Origin: Armatimonadota bacterium
Lineage (GTDB): Bacteria > Armatimonadota > Zipacnadia > UBA1398 > JAKPQA01
Direction: 5' to 3'
Assembly: GCA_029547025.1 (NCBI GenBank)
Contig: JAKPQA010000194.1
Location: forward strand, 1-58,596
Length of the DNA: 58,596 nucleotides
Shown: positions 41,666-51,281 of the stretch, piece by piece
How positions within the stretch are numbered: the stretch's first letter is position 1
How the letters are laid out: each line of letters begins with the position of its first letter
Position numbers and translations under genes: made by a program
The notes under the pieces: model-generated
Told to the model about the DNA's origin: nothing
Database searches by the model: none
The model's input: the letters and a program-made list of their open reading frames with translations, nothing else

Positions 41666-44600
41666 ATGGGACTGCGTATCTACAACAACGTCACGGCGCT
41701 GACGGCGTTGCGGAATCTCGGTCGGTCCAGCGAACGGCTGGGCACATCGATCGAGCGTCTGTCCTCGGGACTGCGCATCAACACGGCGGGTGATGACCCG
41801 GCGGGGTTGGCCATCAGTGAGAAGTTGCACAACCAGGTGCTGGGGCTGCAACGGGCGACGCTCAACGCTCAGGACGGGGCATCGCTGCTACAGACGGCCG
41901 AAGGCGCGCTGTCCGAGGTGCATAGCATCCTGCAGCGGATGCGGCAATTGGCTGTTCAGGCGGCCAACGACACGCTAACGCAGCAGGACCGGGTCGAGAT
42001 CCAGAGGGAAATCGACCAGCTCAATGAGGAGATCAACCGGATCTCGAGGACCACCGAGTTCAACACGAAGTCGCTGCTGGATGGATCCGCCACGGCGCTG
42101 GCCAGTACGGACAGCCCCAACGAGATGCAGGTGATCATCCGGGACGTGGTCCAGGAGGGCAACTACCAGATCACCAAGCAGAACGTACCCGGCCAGGCTC
42201 AGGTCCTCAAGAGCGACATCTTCAACCTGGTTGCGACGAGCAAGAATCCCAGTGGCACTCGCGGGCTGGCCAGAGACTGGGGGGCATCCACACTCTTCCA
42301 GGGCGTGGGCGAAGCGCTCTCCGCGAGTGACCTGACCTCGTGGCGCAACTTCGAGTTCTCTCATAACATCGGCGGGGAGAACAACCTCGTCCGGGACTTC
42401 CGGATCGAGGTGAAGCAAGTCGCGGGCGCGGCCGACAGCCAGGTGGCCATTGTGGACCACTACTTCAAGACCCAGGGTGGCAAGTCGGGCTTCGCACTGG
42501 CCACCACGGGAACTCTGGGAGCGGGCGATTCGGGGTACTACGAGATCGAAGTTGCCTCGGTGTACAGCAACGATGGAGTGATCGACACAAGCCTGGGAAG
42601 CGCCAACCTGTACGAGCTCACGGCCCGCGAGCTCGACGCCAAGGGCGGTGTGATCCGAACGGTGCACTTCGACGTCACACACGCTCAGGCCTCGACCGCT
42701 CAGGATTTGCTCGGGACGAACATGGCCGGCCTCATCACGGGAGGCGTCACATCCATCACCATGGGGACGGACCAGTGCAAGTGGGCCGTCGGTGACAAGT
42801 TCCTGGTCGTCGTGAACTCAGCAGCTGACTTCGCGGGCACCCCGTACGTGCAGCAGGTCAAGCAGGACATGGCCGACAACGGGTTCCAGGTGGACACCAC
42901 GGGCTCCGGAATCCGCAACGACGCCGCCGAGGATCGAGTGGGGCTTTACACGAGCCTGGGCACCGACCTTAACGCCATCGATGGCTCAACGTACAGCACG
43001 TCGATGGCGTACTACGACTCCTCAGGCAACCGCCAGATGGGTACGGGCGACATCCGCTATGGTGAGAGCGGGTACACGGTCCGCAGCGCTGGGGGATCGG
43101 TGGACTTCTACCTCGAGGAATCCACGCTAGCGGAACGCACGACGACGCTGTCGCAGGTCGACAAGTTCCAGGACGCGTTCATCCATGGTGGCCAGGTTGT
43201 GACGATCTACAATGGCAAGGGGGCCTCGGCATCGTTCACACTCAACGGCTCGGATACGCTCGAGAAGGTGGCCGAGAAGATACGCGATGCCATCATCAAA
43301 CCGATCTCCCAAGGCGGTCTGGGGATGGGCATCGACGGGGACCTGAGCCGGAGCACAGGCGTCGACGGCAATGTGTGCGTCTTCGTCAGCGAGCCCAAGG
43401 AGGCAACCGACGAGGCTCTCCCGGCCACCTTCGTGATCCGGTCCACGGTACCGGGCAAGGGGGGCCGGCTGGTCTTCTCGGCGGACCAGGGCGTGCTGGA
43501 CGCTTTCAGTCTCGCGCAGATCCAGGACCCTGAGGACCCGATGCAGGTTACGGTTACCGATGCACACACCGGGGCTCTAGTCGGGACGACGACCGTCGAC
43601 GATGGCGTCGTTCGGAACCTCATCAAGGGCGTGGACCTGGTCATCGACCAGCGAACGGACAGCCTGGTGCGTTTCGTGCCCGGCGGGATCACCCTCAAGC
43701 CGGGAGATGTCACCGAAGGTGGCAGCGCACTGGCGGGCACGGCTAGCGCGGCCGTCGATATCGTGGCCGGATCGGCAACCTTCGCTCGGAACATGTTCCA
43801 GAACTTCAAAGGTCTGGATGCCGATGCGGGCCCCGTGGGCTCGCCACTGAACTCGGTCGCGAACTTCGAGCTGGCAACCAATGGGGCTGCGGGCGACCAG
43901 TTCTCGGTGGCGGACTTCCTGTTCATGGCGAGTCCCCCCTCGGCCAAGACGGGCCTGGCTCTCGGAGTGCCGGCCATATCGGCGAACACCACGGCGGGGT
44001 ACTACACCCTGGAGGTCGTGGCCATCAACGGCGTCACCGCGGCGGGGACCAGCGATACCCTGACCAACATCGACACCGCCGCGAGTGGCATGGACGTCCG
44101 ACTCAGCAAGTATGACCGGAATGGCACGCTGCTCGAGCAGGCGACGGTGAATGTGGGCGACACGTCAGCCGGCATCGCGGTCACCAATACGCCCCTGGAG
44201 TTGTTCCGCAGGAACTTTGCGGGGGGGACCGGCCTGGTCACAGAGGGCATCGCCAACGCCGACTCAGCCACCGTGAATCTGGGCGTGGGGGCGGACCGGT
44301 ACTACGTCGGCGACCGGATTGCCTTCGCCATCGCCAACGCGAGCGGCAGCACGACGGCCATGCTGCGGAATGACACCACCGACACGGGGTTCTTCGGCAC
44401 CAGCGGCCTCACGTACGACGGCGGCGTGACGGGCGCGGTCTCGGGGGCTCCGGTACGAACCGGACTGGTGGAGGTACTGGGGGCCGCCGACTTCTCCGCG
44501 GCGGCGGGCACCAAGGCCGACGTGACCGTGGGCTACTATGACTCGGCGGGCAACTTCCTGGTGGGAGGGGGATCGGTCCTGCTGGGGCAGCCTGGCGACA

Positions 44601-45106
44601 CCATCCAGGCCGGCACCGTGCAGTTCTCCCTGACGGCCGACCAGACGGCGGGGCCCGGCTTCGTGTTCGAGTCGGCCCCCGGTGCGGCGGTCGAGTTCGT
44701 GCACCTCGTCGACAACCGCATCAGCCTCCAGGTGGGCGCCAACGAAGGCCAGAGCATGATCGCGGCCATCTCCCAGCTCGATACGACCGCCCTCGGCCTG
44801 GACGACCTGCTGGTCATCAGCCGAGTGTTCGCCCAGGAGGCGCTCGCCAAGGTGGACAACGCGGTCAACGTGGTGTCCAGCCAGCGGGCGAAGCTCGGGG
44901 CACTGATCAACCGGCTCGAGGCCACGCGCAGTGTGCTTCAGATCCAGTCCGAGAACCTGCTGGCCTCGGAGAGCCGCATCCGTGACCTGGACATCGCGAG
45001 CCAGACCATCGAGTTCACCCGGGACCAGATCCTGACCCAGGCGGGCACGGCGTTGTTGGCACAAGCCAATGCGCTGCCCCAGTCGGTGCTCCAGCTCCTC
45101 CAGTAG
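41666..45106 (+). CDS. fliC: Giant flagellin 3
   Basis: Flagellin of 1,146 residues, tandem paralog of flagellin 2. N-terminus MGLRIYNNVTALTALRNL and C-terminus [20 protein letters not shown]...LPQSVLQLLQ are canonical D0/D1. Internal modules are at about 204-485 and 695-992. Cysteines occur in GTDQCKWAVGDKF and GNVCVFVSEP; the second is at the same place as in flagellin 2. ATG 41666 has the SD AAGGAGG 7 bases upstream. It is the last gene of the plus-strand flagellar block, followed by a hairpin and a convergent unrelated gene. Confidence 0.95.
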   Translation: MGLRIYNNVTALTALRNLGRSSERLGTSIERLSSGLRINTAGDDPAGLAISEKLHNQVLGLQRATLNAQDGASLLQTAEGALSEVHSILQRMRQLAVQAANDTLTQQDRVEIQREIDQLNEEINRISRTTEFNTKSLLDGSATALASTDSPNEMQVIIRDVVQEGNYQITKQNVPGQAQVLKSDIFNLVATSKNPSGTRGLARDWGASTLFQGVGEALSASDLTSWRNFEFSHNIGGENNLVRDFRIEVKQVAGAADSQVAIVDHYFKTQGGKSGFALATTGTLGAGDSGYYEIEVASVYSNDGVIDTSLGSANLYELTARELDAKGGVIRTVHFDVTHAQASTAQDLLGTNMAGLITGGVTSITMGTDQCKWAVGDKFLVVVNSAADFAGTPYVQQVKQDMADNGFQVDTTGSGIRNDAAEDRVGLYTSLGTDLNAIDGSTYSTSMAYYDSSGNRQMGTGDIRYGESGYTVRSAGGSVDFYLEESTLAERTTTLSQVDKFQDAFIHGGQVVTIYNGKGASASFTLNGSDTLEKVAEKIRDAIIKPISQGGLGMGIDGDLSRSTGVDGNVCVFVSEPKEATDEALPATFVIRSTVPGKGGRLVFSADQGVLDAFSLAQIQDPEDPMQVTVTDAHTGALVGTTTVDDGVVRNLIKGVDLVIDQRTDSLVRFVPGGITLKPGDVTEGGSALAGTASAAVDIVAGSATFARNMFQNFKGLDADAGPVGSPLNSVANFELATNGAAGDQFSVADFLFMASPPSAKTGLALGVPAISANTTAGYYTLEVVAINGVTAAGTSDTLTNIDTAASGMDVRLSKYDRNGTLLEQATVNVGDTSAGIAVTNTPLELFRRNFAGGTGLVTEGIANADSATVNLGVGADRYYVGDRIAFAIANASGSTTAMLRNDTTDTGFFGTSGLTYDGGVTGAVSGAPVRTGLVEVLGAADFSAAAGTKADVTVGYYDSAGNFLVGGGSVLLGQPGDTIQAGTVQFSLTADQTAGPGFVFESAPGAAVEFVHLVDNRISLQVGANEGQSMIAAISQLDTTALGLDDLLVISRVFAQEALAKVDNAVNVVSSQRAKLGALINRLEATRSVLQIQSENLLASESRIRDLDIASQTIEFTRDQILTQAGTALLAQANALPQSVLQLLQ

Positions 45107-45150
45107 CTGAGGGCGGATCCCACCGGGTCCGCGCGAGGCCGTGACGCGGC

Positions 45151-45178
45151 AGGGGGCGCTCCTACTCGGGGCGCCCCT
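45151..45178 (+). terminator. Hairpin terminator after flagellin 3
   Basis: AGGGGGCGC (45151-45159) pairs with GCGCCCCT (45171-45178) with one bulged G, followed by CTGGCG. It lies 45 bases after the flagellin stop and before the convergent beta-helix gene. Confidence 0.5.
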
Positions 45179-45222
45179 CTGGCGTACGCATCATGAGCAT
45201 GATGGTCGCCGTCGCCCGGTGG

Positions 45223-47727
45223 TCACGCCGGCGCAGGCCCGACGGTCACCCGGCGAACCTGCGCGCTATCGCCGAGGCGGAGGACGAGGGTGTCCAGGGC
45301 CTCGAGGGGAGGAGACCACATTCCCGCCCGGGCCAGAGCCACACCGCCGGCGGGTGTGACGTCGACCTCCTGAGCGAGTGCAGTCAGGTCACGAAGATAC
45401 AGCCTGCAGGCCGTTGAGTCGGCGGCCACGACGAGGCGGACGCGGTACCAGTGGCCGAGGGTCAGCCGGGCGCCCGAGAGGATGCGGGGCCCGGCGCCGT
45501 CCTGTCGGACTCCGAGGGCCGTGGGGGTTCCGTCCTGCGCGCCGGCCACGATGGCCGGACCGAAAGCAGCGTCGGAGTGAATCCCGCCCGCGTTGAGGTA
45601 GAGCTCGAAGGACGAGTTGGGCCCGGGATTGTCGGTAATGCGCGCCTCGAGCTCCAGCGTGAAGCCCTGGGTGGGCGAGAGGACGGCACCGTGCCTTGCT
45701 GCGGCCCAAGAGTCGGTACCGCCCGCGACGGCGACCGTCACACCGCCGTCATCCTCGACGCCGATGCCCGGACCCGGGCCGAACCACTCCCATGCGCCCT
45801 GGCCTGGAAGAGGACCGGGCCGCAGGCCACCGAACTCGCCGGAGAACACGGACGGCTCCGTCGCGACCGCTGCCCCGCCTGGCCTGCGCCAGTCGGGGCC
45901 CGCGGCTTGGGCGATGGCCGCGATCATCTGCCGAGCCAAAGCGCGGATCTCCGGTGTGGCCTGTCCGGGCGCCGGGAAGTAGTTGTCAACTAGCCTAGGG
46001 TGCGCTCCGCTGCCACCAAACGGCGACGCCGAGTCGATCACCACATTCCCCTGCACGAGCACATCGTCGAACTCGGCGTCGAGGTAGATGGCCAGGCAGT
46101 GGGCCCGGTAGACGAGGTTGTCGCGGAACACGTTCCCGAGCCCTTGGCCAAAGCCGTAGATGGCGCCCCCGTCGGCCGGGAGCTGCCACAGCACGTCGTG
46201 AACCACGTTGTGCTCGACCACATTGTCGCGGCCGTGGAGGAAGGGCTTGACGCTCTCGGGCGTGAGGGGATTGTCGTCGGGGATCTCATCCCACCGGAAG
46301 TTGTACTTGGCTCGGCCCACGCCCTCGCCCCGCTCGCGGTACTGGTTGAAGTAGCTCGTGTGAGCGCCGCTGATGCAGATGCCGGTGTAGGGCATGTCGT
46401 GAACCCAGTTGCAGGCGATGTGGTTGTGGCCGCTCTGGCGGACGTCGACGGCGCCGGCGTGCCAGAAGTCGGTCGAGCTGTGGTGGATGTGGTTCCGCGA
46501 GATCTGGTGGCCGTGGTTGACATCGAGCGTGCCGGGGCCGTAGCCGCCGGCCTGAAGGCCCCCGCAGCCCGCGCCGACGACCTCGTTGCCGACGAAGCGA
46601 CAGTCCTGACACCAACGGTCAAATCGGGCCGCGAAGCCGCCGACATCCTCAAAGAGGCAGCTCTCAACGGCGCACCGCGCGGCACCGGCGAGGTAGACGG
46701 CGCTGTCGAGGGCGTGCAGGTTGGCCTCATCCTCGGCCGGGTGTTCGTGCCAGCGTGAGCGGTCACCGTGCCGGAAGGTCAGGCCGCGGAACGCCACGTC
46801 ATGCACCGTGTCCGCAGGGCGATCACTGCCCACGAGGCGGATGAGCTGCTTGAGAGCCGGCGCGACAACCTCAGCGGCCTTCATGTCGACGCCGGACAGG
46901 GGCAGGTAGTAGACGGTGCCTCGTTCCGAGTTCAGACACCATTCCCCGGGCTCGTCGATGGCCTCGAGCGTGTTCTCGACCCGAAATGGATCCCCGGGCG
47001 CGAAGTTGTAGTAGGCCATGGACTTGAGCACGGCCAGCGAATGCGCCTCATCGACCGACTCGAGCGATGAGATGAAGTTGGCATAGCGGAACGATGGCAG
47101 GCTGTTGATCTCGACATCGAGCGTGTTCTCGCACCGCGGGATTGTCCCGGGCGGGAAGTAGAACTGGCGGCTCCCCATGCCTTCGGGCGCATCGGGCTCG
47201 GGCTCTCCTCCTCGGGTCACCCGGAACCACTGCGCCCAGACATCGGTGTCGGGTTCGCGGGAGCGCGTCTGCTTCTCGCCGTTCACGAACAGCCGGGTGA
47301 AGTACCATCCACGGGGCACCTTGGCCATCCATAGACCCCCGCCCGCGCGGTGCCAGCCGGCGATGCGGCGGCCGCCACTGATGACGGGATGCTCGTTGGG
47401 GAACGCCTGGTAGACGACAGGGGCAGCTTCGGAGCCCGAGTCCTCGGGCGAGAGGGCCAGCGGCTCGCTGAGCACGTATGTGCCACCGCGGACCAGGACG
47501 GTGACCGGGCCGAGGCGACGATTCGCGCGCAGCGCGCGCAGCCGGTCCCGCGCACCGGCGAGCGTGGCCAGCGGTCCGTCGGTCCGCGCCGGGTTCGGGG
47601 CCGCCAGGCGACCGGTCCAGGTGTCCCGCCCGTCGGGAGAGACGAAGAGACTCACTGGTGGCTCCGAGGCGGGCGCAACGGCGGTAAGGGCGGCCAGAGC
47701 GAGGAGGTTTCCGAGGGCTCGTGTCAT
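45223..47727 (-). CDS. Secreted right-handed parallel beta-helix protein with C-terminal jelly-roll
   Basis: An 834-residue exported protein. The signal peptide is in MTRALGNLLALAALTAVAPA. Residues about 28-120 (VSLFVSPDGRDTWTGRL, then LATLAGARDRLRALR, VTVLVRGGTYVLSEPLAL) match the start of right-handed beta-helix proteins in polysaccharide-degrading sets. The middle has helix rungs rich in HNxVHD, NHIHHSS and DNLVYRA. The C-terminal 150 residues (FTLELEARITDNPGPNSS...HWYRVRLVV) look like a LamG-type jelly-roll. ATG 47727 has GGAGG 6 bases upstream. A polysaccharide lyase or hydrolase role is likely but the substrate is unknown. Confidence 0.8.
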   Translation of the reverse strand: MTRALGNLLALAALTAVAPASEPPVSLFVSPDGRDTWTGRLAAPNPARTDGPLATLAGARDRLRALRANRRLGPVTVLVRGGTYVLSEPLALSPEDSGSEAAPVVYQAFPNEHPVISGGRRIAGWHRAGGGLWMAKVPRGWYFTRLFVNGEKQTRSREPDTDVWAQWFRVTRGGEPEPDAPEGMGSRQFYFPPGTIPRCENTLDVEINSLPSFRYANFISSLESVDEAHSLAVLKSMAYYNFAPGDPFRVENTLEAIDEPGEWCLNSERGTVYYLPLSGVDMKAAEVVAPALKQLIRLVGSDRPADTVHDVAFRGLTFRHGDRSRWHEHPAEDEANLHALDSAVYLAGAARCAVESCLFEDVGGFAARFDRWCQDCRFVGNEVVGAGCGGLQAGGYGPGTLDVNHGHQISRNHIHHSSTDFWHAGAVDVRQSGHNHIACNWVHDMPYTGICISGAHTSYFNQYRERGEGVGRAKYNFRWDEIPDDNPLTPESVKPFLHGRDNVVEHNVVHDVLWQLPADGGAIYGFGQGLGNVFRDNLVYRAHCLAIYLDAEFDDVLVQGNVVIDSASPFGGSGAHPRLVDNYFPAPGQATPEIRALARQMIAAIAQAAGPDWRRPGGAAVATEPSVFSGEFGGLRPGPLPGQGAWEWFGPGPGIGVEDDGGVTVAVAGGTDSWAAARHGAVLSPTQGFTLELEARITDNPGPNSSFELYLNAGGIHSDAAFGPAIVAGAQDGTPTALGVRQDGAGPRILSGARLTLGHWYRVRLVVAADSTACRLYLRDLTALAQEVDVTPAGGVALARAGMWSPPLEALDTLVLRLGDSAQVRRVTVGPAPA

Positions 47728-48091
47728 GGGGGGCCTCCGGAGTGAGTGAGTCGAGAACCGCTTCCGAGGAAGGCGGTATCTCGCAATCCGTTTGCCTTTC
47801 CGCGAAGCGGGCTGCTTCTCCTGCGGCGACGCGCCCGGCGGGTTCGCCATGCCGCCTGATCGGCCGAGGAGAGTTCCGGGGCCCACCGCCCTCCGTCACG
47901 CGGCTGCACGCCGCGTTTCCCGGACGCTGGGACTGGGGGATACGCGACTGCGGGCGACAGAGCCCGTCGCCGGCGGGGCTTGCCGAGTGCCCGAGGAGGC
48001 GCGGGCGCCGCGCCCAGGCCTTGGTCCGGCGGCGAGGCCCAGGGGCCAAGGCGGTGCAGGGCCGTGTGGCGAAGCACGTGAGGACGATCCG
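47728..48091. other. Divergent intergenic region, beta-helix protein / URO-D-like protein
   Basis: 364 bases without a supported gene. An imperfect hairpin ACCGCTTCC/GGAAGGCGGT lies at 47757-47777. The plus-strand frame is open from 47792 but its composition is not coding-like and no SD precedes it. Promoters for both divergent genes are expected here; none is convincing. Confidence 0.35.
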
Positions 48092-49264
48092 ATGGATGGG
48101 GGCCGGGTGCGGATGGCAGGCATGGTTGACTTCGCGGCCCACAATGAGGATGTCCGCGAGGTCTGGCGTCGCTATCACGAAGGCAATCCGAGCCGGGTGC
48201 CGATGATCATCGGCACGTCGGTGCGTTTCACACTGCTCGACCGGAGCATCAATGAGACCGGCGCCGACTTCGAGCGGTTCTTCAACGACCCCGACGTCAT
48301 GTTCGAGCGGCATCTGTTCCACCAGTGGTGGATCCGTCATCATCTACCACAAGATGCGGAGATGGGGCTGCCCGAGGCGTGGACGGTCAGCGTGGACTTT
48401 CAGAACTCGTACGAAGCCATGTGGTTCGGCGCGCCGATCCGCTACTTCGCCGATGACGTGCCCGACTGCCCACCGATCGTGACCGACGAGAACAAGTGGA
48501 CCTTCATCGACCACGGCCCACCCGAACCGTTCTCCGGTTGGATGGGGCGGGCGTGGGAGTACTGGGAATACTTCCGCGAGAAGGCCAGAAGCTACGAGTA
48601 CCGCGGGCGGCCGGTCCATGTGGGCGGTGTACCGGGTTGTGGCACAGACGGACCATTCACCACCGCTTGCGCGCTGCGCGGGGCGACTGAGATCTGCCTG
48701 GACATGTACGCCGACCCCGACTTCTACCACGCGCTGATGACGCTCATCGTCGACGCGACCATCGGGCGGATGAGGGCCTTCCGCAAACGCCTCGGGGTGC
48801 CTGTGGATTCGACCGTCTGGGGCTTCGCCGATGACAGCATTCAACTCCTGTCCACGAGGACCTACGAGGAGCTTGTGCTGCCCTACCATGAACGCCTGAC
48901 GGCGGAGTTCGGGGCAGAGGGGCCAAACTCGGTTCATCTGTGCGGTGACGCGACACGGCACTTCCGTGTGATCCGCGACCGGCTGAAAGTGAACTCCTTC
49001 GATACGGGTTTCCCGGTGGACTTTGGTGCTCTGCGGGCTGACCTGGGCCCCGATGTGCAGATCTACGGCGGGCCGCCAGTTGCCCTGCTGCTCTCCGGGA
49101 CGCCGCAGGCTATCCGCCAGGAGGTGCGCCGCATCCTCGGCACCGGCGTGACCGAGGGCGGCAGGTTCGTGCTGCGCGAGGCCAACAACCTGGCCCCGGG
49201 GACTCCCATGGCGAACGTGGCTGCGATGTACGATGCATGCAAGGAGTTCGGGAGGTACGAGTAG
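48092..49264 (+). CDS. Uroporphyrinogen decarboxylase-fold protein (second copy)
   Basis: A 390-residue URO-D superfamily protein, related in fold but not close to the one at 9622. Family landmarks are VHVGGVPGCGTDGPFTTACA, SVHLCGDATRHFRVI and a C-terminal VLREANNLAPGTPMANVAAM. The H-x-C and glycine-rich ending resemble methylcobamide-type methyltransferases (MtaA/MtbA-like), so a methyl-transfer role is more likely than heme synthesis; this is inference. I chose ATG 48092 because GAGGA lies 7 bases upstream; ATGs at 48113 and 48122 are alternatives. It is monocistronic and convergent with recJ. Confidence 0.82.
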   Translation: MDGGRVRMAGMVDFAAHNEDVREVWRRYHEGNPSRVPMIIGTSVRFTLLDRSINETGADFERFFNDPDVMFERHLFHQWWIRHHLPQDAEMGLPEAWTVSVDFQNSYEAMWFGAPIRYFADDVPDCPPIVTDENKWTFIDHGPPEPFSGWMGRAWEYWEYFREKARSYEYRGRPVHVGGVPGCGTDGPFTTACALRGATEICLDMYADPDFYHALMTLIVDATIGRMRAFRKRLGVPVDSTVWGFADDSIQLLSTRTYEELVLPYHERLTAEFGAEGPNSVHLCGDATRHFRVIRDRLKVNSFDTGFPVDFGALRADLGPDVQIYGGPPVALLLSGTPQAIRQEVRRILGTGVTEGGRFVLREANNLAPGTPMANVAAMYDACKEFGRYE

Positions 49265-49345
49265 GCGCTGAGTCGGTTGTCATGGGGGCGGGGGTGAACC
49301 ATCGGTCCGACGGCCCGGAGTGTCCTGACGGCTCGCAGCCACCGC

Positions 49346-51166
49346 CTACTCACGCCGACTCCCCCCGCTCTCGATGAACCGGGGGTATTCGTCATGCCGA
49401 TCGTGGTATTCGCTCCGGCGCGAGCGGTCGGTATCGCTGGCCTGCCTGGCTGCGGGGCGGATTCCCCGAACCAGCATTTGGGGCAGGACCGTCCCGTTCC
49501 ACTCGTTGGCCTGGGCGGAGAAGCACATCTCGACCGTGTCGCCCACGTGGAACTCTTCGGCGAGGTCGCCCATGGAGAAGGCAATGCCCTCGACCAGCAT
49601 GGATGAGGTGGGACCCGATACACGCAGCTTGAGGTGTGAGCCATCGCCCACGCGCTTGAGCAGCTCGATGCGGGCCTGGCGGCAGAGGAACACGGGTTCG
49701 GGGTTGCCGGTCCCAAAGGGTGCGAGGCGTGCCAGTTCGTTGCAGAGCCGCAGGCTGACATCCTCGGGGTTGAGCTCGCCATCCACTGTCCGGACGGGGC
49801 GCAGGAGCTCGTCGGGCATCGTTTGCCGGGCGTAGGCGTTGATCTCCTGGCGGAATCGGTCGAGGAGCTCGAGCCGGAGTTCGAGGCCGGCCGCCATGGC
49901 GTGGCCGCCGTGGCGGAGCAGCAGGCCCCGGGTCGAGTCCAGCGCGGCGGAGATGTCAAAGCCTTCGATTGAGCGGCAAGATCCCTTCGCGATGCCCTCG
50001 AGTTCGACCAGCACGATAGCCGGACGGTAGACGCGCTCACGGACGCGTGAGGCGACGATGCCCACCACGCCCGGGTGCCAGTCCGGGGCGCTCACGACCA
50101 CGATGCGCTCCTGATCGAGGTCGATCCGGTCGTCCACCTGGGCCAGGGCCTGTTCGGTGGTGCGCTGCTCCTCCTGCCGCCTCTCGTAGTTCACCTCGTC
50201 GAGCTGACGCGCCAGGCCATCGGCCTCGGTGCGGTCCTGGGTGAGCAGCAGCCGGAGGGCCGTCTCCCCGGTGTCGAGGCGGCCCACCGCGTTCAGGCGG
50301 GGCCCGAGGCCGAAGCCGACGGCGAAGGCATCGATGGCCTTGTTCTCGTAGCCCGCCACGCGGATGAGCGCCCGCAGGCCCGTCTTTCGCGTGTGCCTGA
50401 GGCAGTCGAGGCCGTAACGGACCAGGACGCGGTTCTCGCCGAGCACCGGGACTACGTCGGCTACCGTGCCCAGAGCGACGAGATCGAGATAGCCGCGGAA
50501 GAAGCTGGTGAGCGGGAGCCCACGCTTCTCGACGAGTGCTTGGGCGAGCTTCATGGCGACGCCGACACCGGCCAGGTCGCGGAAGGGGTAGGCGGAATCG
50601 TGTCGCTTGGGGTTCAGCACCGCCAGGGCGGGAGGGAGCGACTGTCCCGGCTCGTGGTGGTCGGTGACGATCACATCGATCCCGGCCGCACGGGCCTGCG
50701 AGATGGCGTGGGCGTCGCGGGTGCCACAATCGACCGTGATGATCAGGCGGATGCCGCTCTCCTTGGCCTGCCGAATCGCCGTGGTCCCCAGGCCATAGCC
50801 CTCCTCGATGCGGTGGGGTATGTACTGTGAGACATCGGCATCGAGGCGTGTCAGGAATCCGGTGAGTAACGCCGTAGCCGAGAGGCCATCGACGTCGTAG
50901 TCGCCGTGTATGAGGATGGGCTCGCGGGAATCGATCGCTTGGCCCACCCGCTCGACGGCTGGGGCCATGTCGGGGATGCGCCACGGCGAGTGGAGTGCAC
51001 TGAGGGGCGTGTCGACGAACTCAGAGGCCTGATCGGCAGTCCGGACGCCGCGCTGCACCAGCACCCTCACGGTTGGTTCGAGGAGACCGGTCTCGGCCGT
51101 CAGCCGCCGTACGGCTCCTTCGTCACAAGCGCGAGGCACCCAGTCCTCGCGAAGCCGAGCACGCAT
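49346..51166 (-). CDS. recJ: Single-stranded-DNA-specific exonuclease RecJ
   Basis: RecJ, 606 residues, a 5'-3' ssDNA exonuclease used in recombination and mismatch repair. DHH-phosphoesterase motifs: ILIHGDYDVDGLSATALL (near residue 88), the DHH motif itself in IVTDHHEPGQSLP (near 169), and the DHHA1 glycine-rich motif RHGGHAMAAGLEL (near 419), followed by an OB-fold-like C-terminus. ATG 51166 has AGGGG 6 bases upstream. It is divergent from the gene at 51282, sharing a 115-base spacer that contains an AT-rich TATACT. Confidence 0.93.
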   Translation of the reverse strand: MRARLREDWVPRACDEGAVRRLTAETGLLEPTVRVLVQRGVRTADQASEFVDTPLSALHSPWRIPDMAPAVERVGQAIDSREPILIHGDYDVDGLSATALLTGFLTRLDADVSQYIPHRIEEGYGLGTTAIRQAKESGIRLIITVDCGTRDAHAISQARAAGIDVIVTDHHEPGQSLPPALAVLNPKRHDSAYPFRDLAGVGVAMKLAQALVEKRGLPLTSFFRGYLDLVALGTVADVVPVLGENRVLVRYGLDCLRHTRKTGLRALIRVAGYENKAIDAFAVGFGLGPRLNAVGRLDTGETALRLLLTQDRTEADGLARQLDEVNYERRQEEQRTTEQALAQVDDRIDLDQERIVVVSAPDWHPGVVGIVASRVRERVYRPAIVLVELEGIAKGSCRSIEGFDISAALDSTRGLLLRHGGHAMAAGLELRLELLDRFRQEINAYARQTMPDELLRPVRTVDGELNPEDVSLRLCNELARLAPFGTGNPEPVFLCRQARIELLKRVGDGSHLKLRVSGPTSSMLVEGIAFSMGDLAEEFHVGDTVEMCFSAQANEWNGTVLPQMLVRGIRPAARQASDTDRSRRSEYHDRHDEYPRFIESGGSRRE

Positions 51167-51281
51167 GCAGAACCCCTTCCGCCCCTCAAGCAACCCTCAG
51201 GTTATACTCTCGGCGTCTGGTTTTCCCCTCGGAGAAGGGGTGAGGAGCCCTAGTTCTCCCCCTTTCCCTTGCATCGGGAGT

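Noticed and set aside
51177-51208. Promoter TATACT upstream of the gene at 51282
   Set aside because: A good -10 but no acceptable -35 at 16-18 bases in either direction, so it is not listed as a feature.
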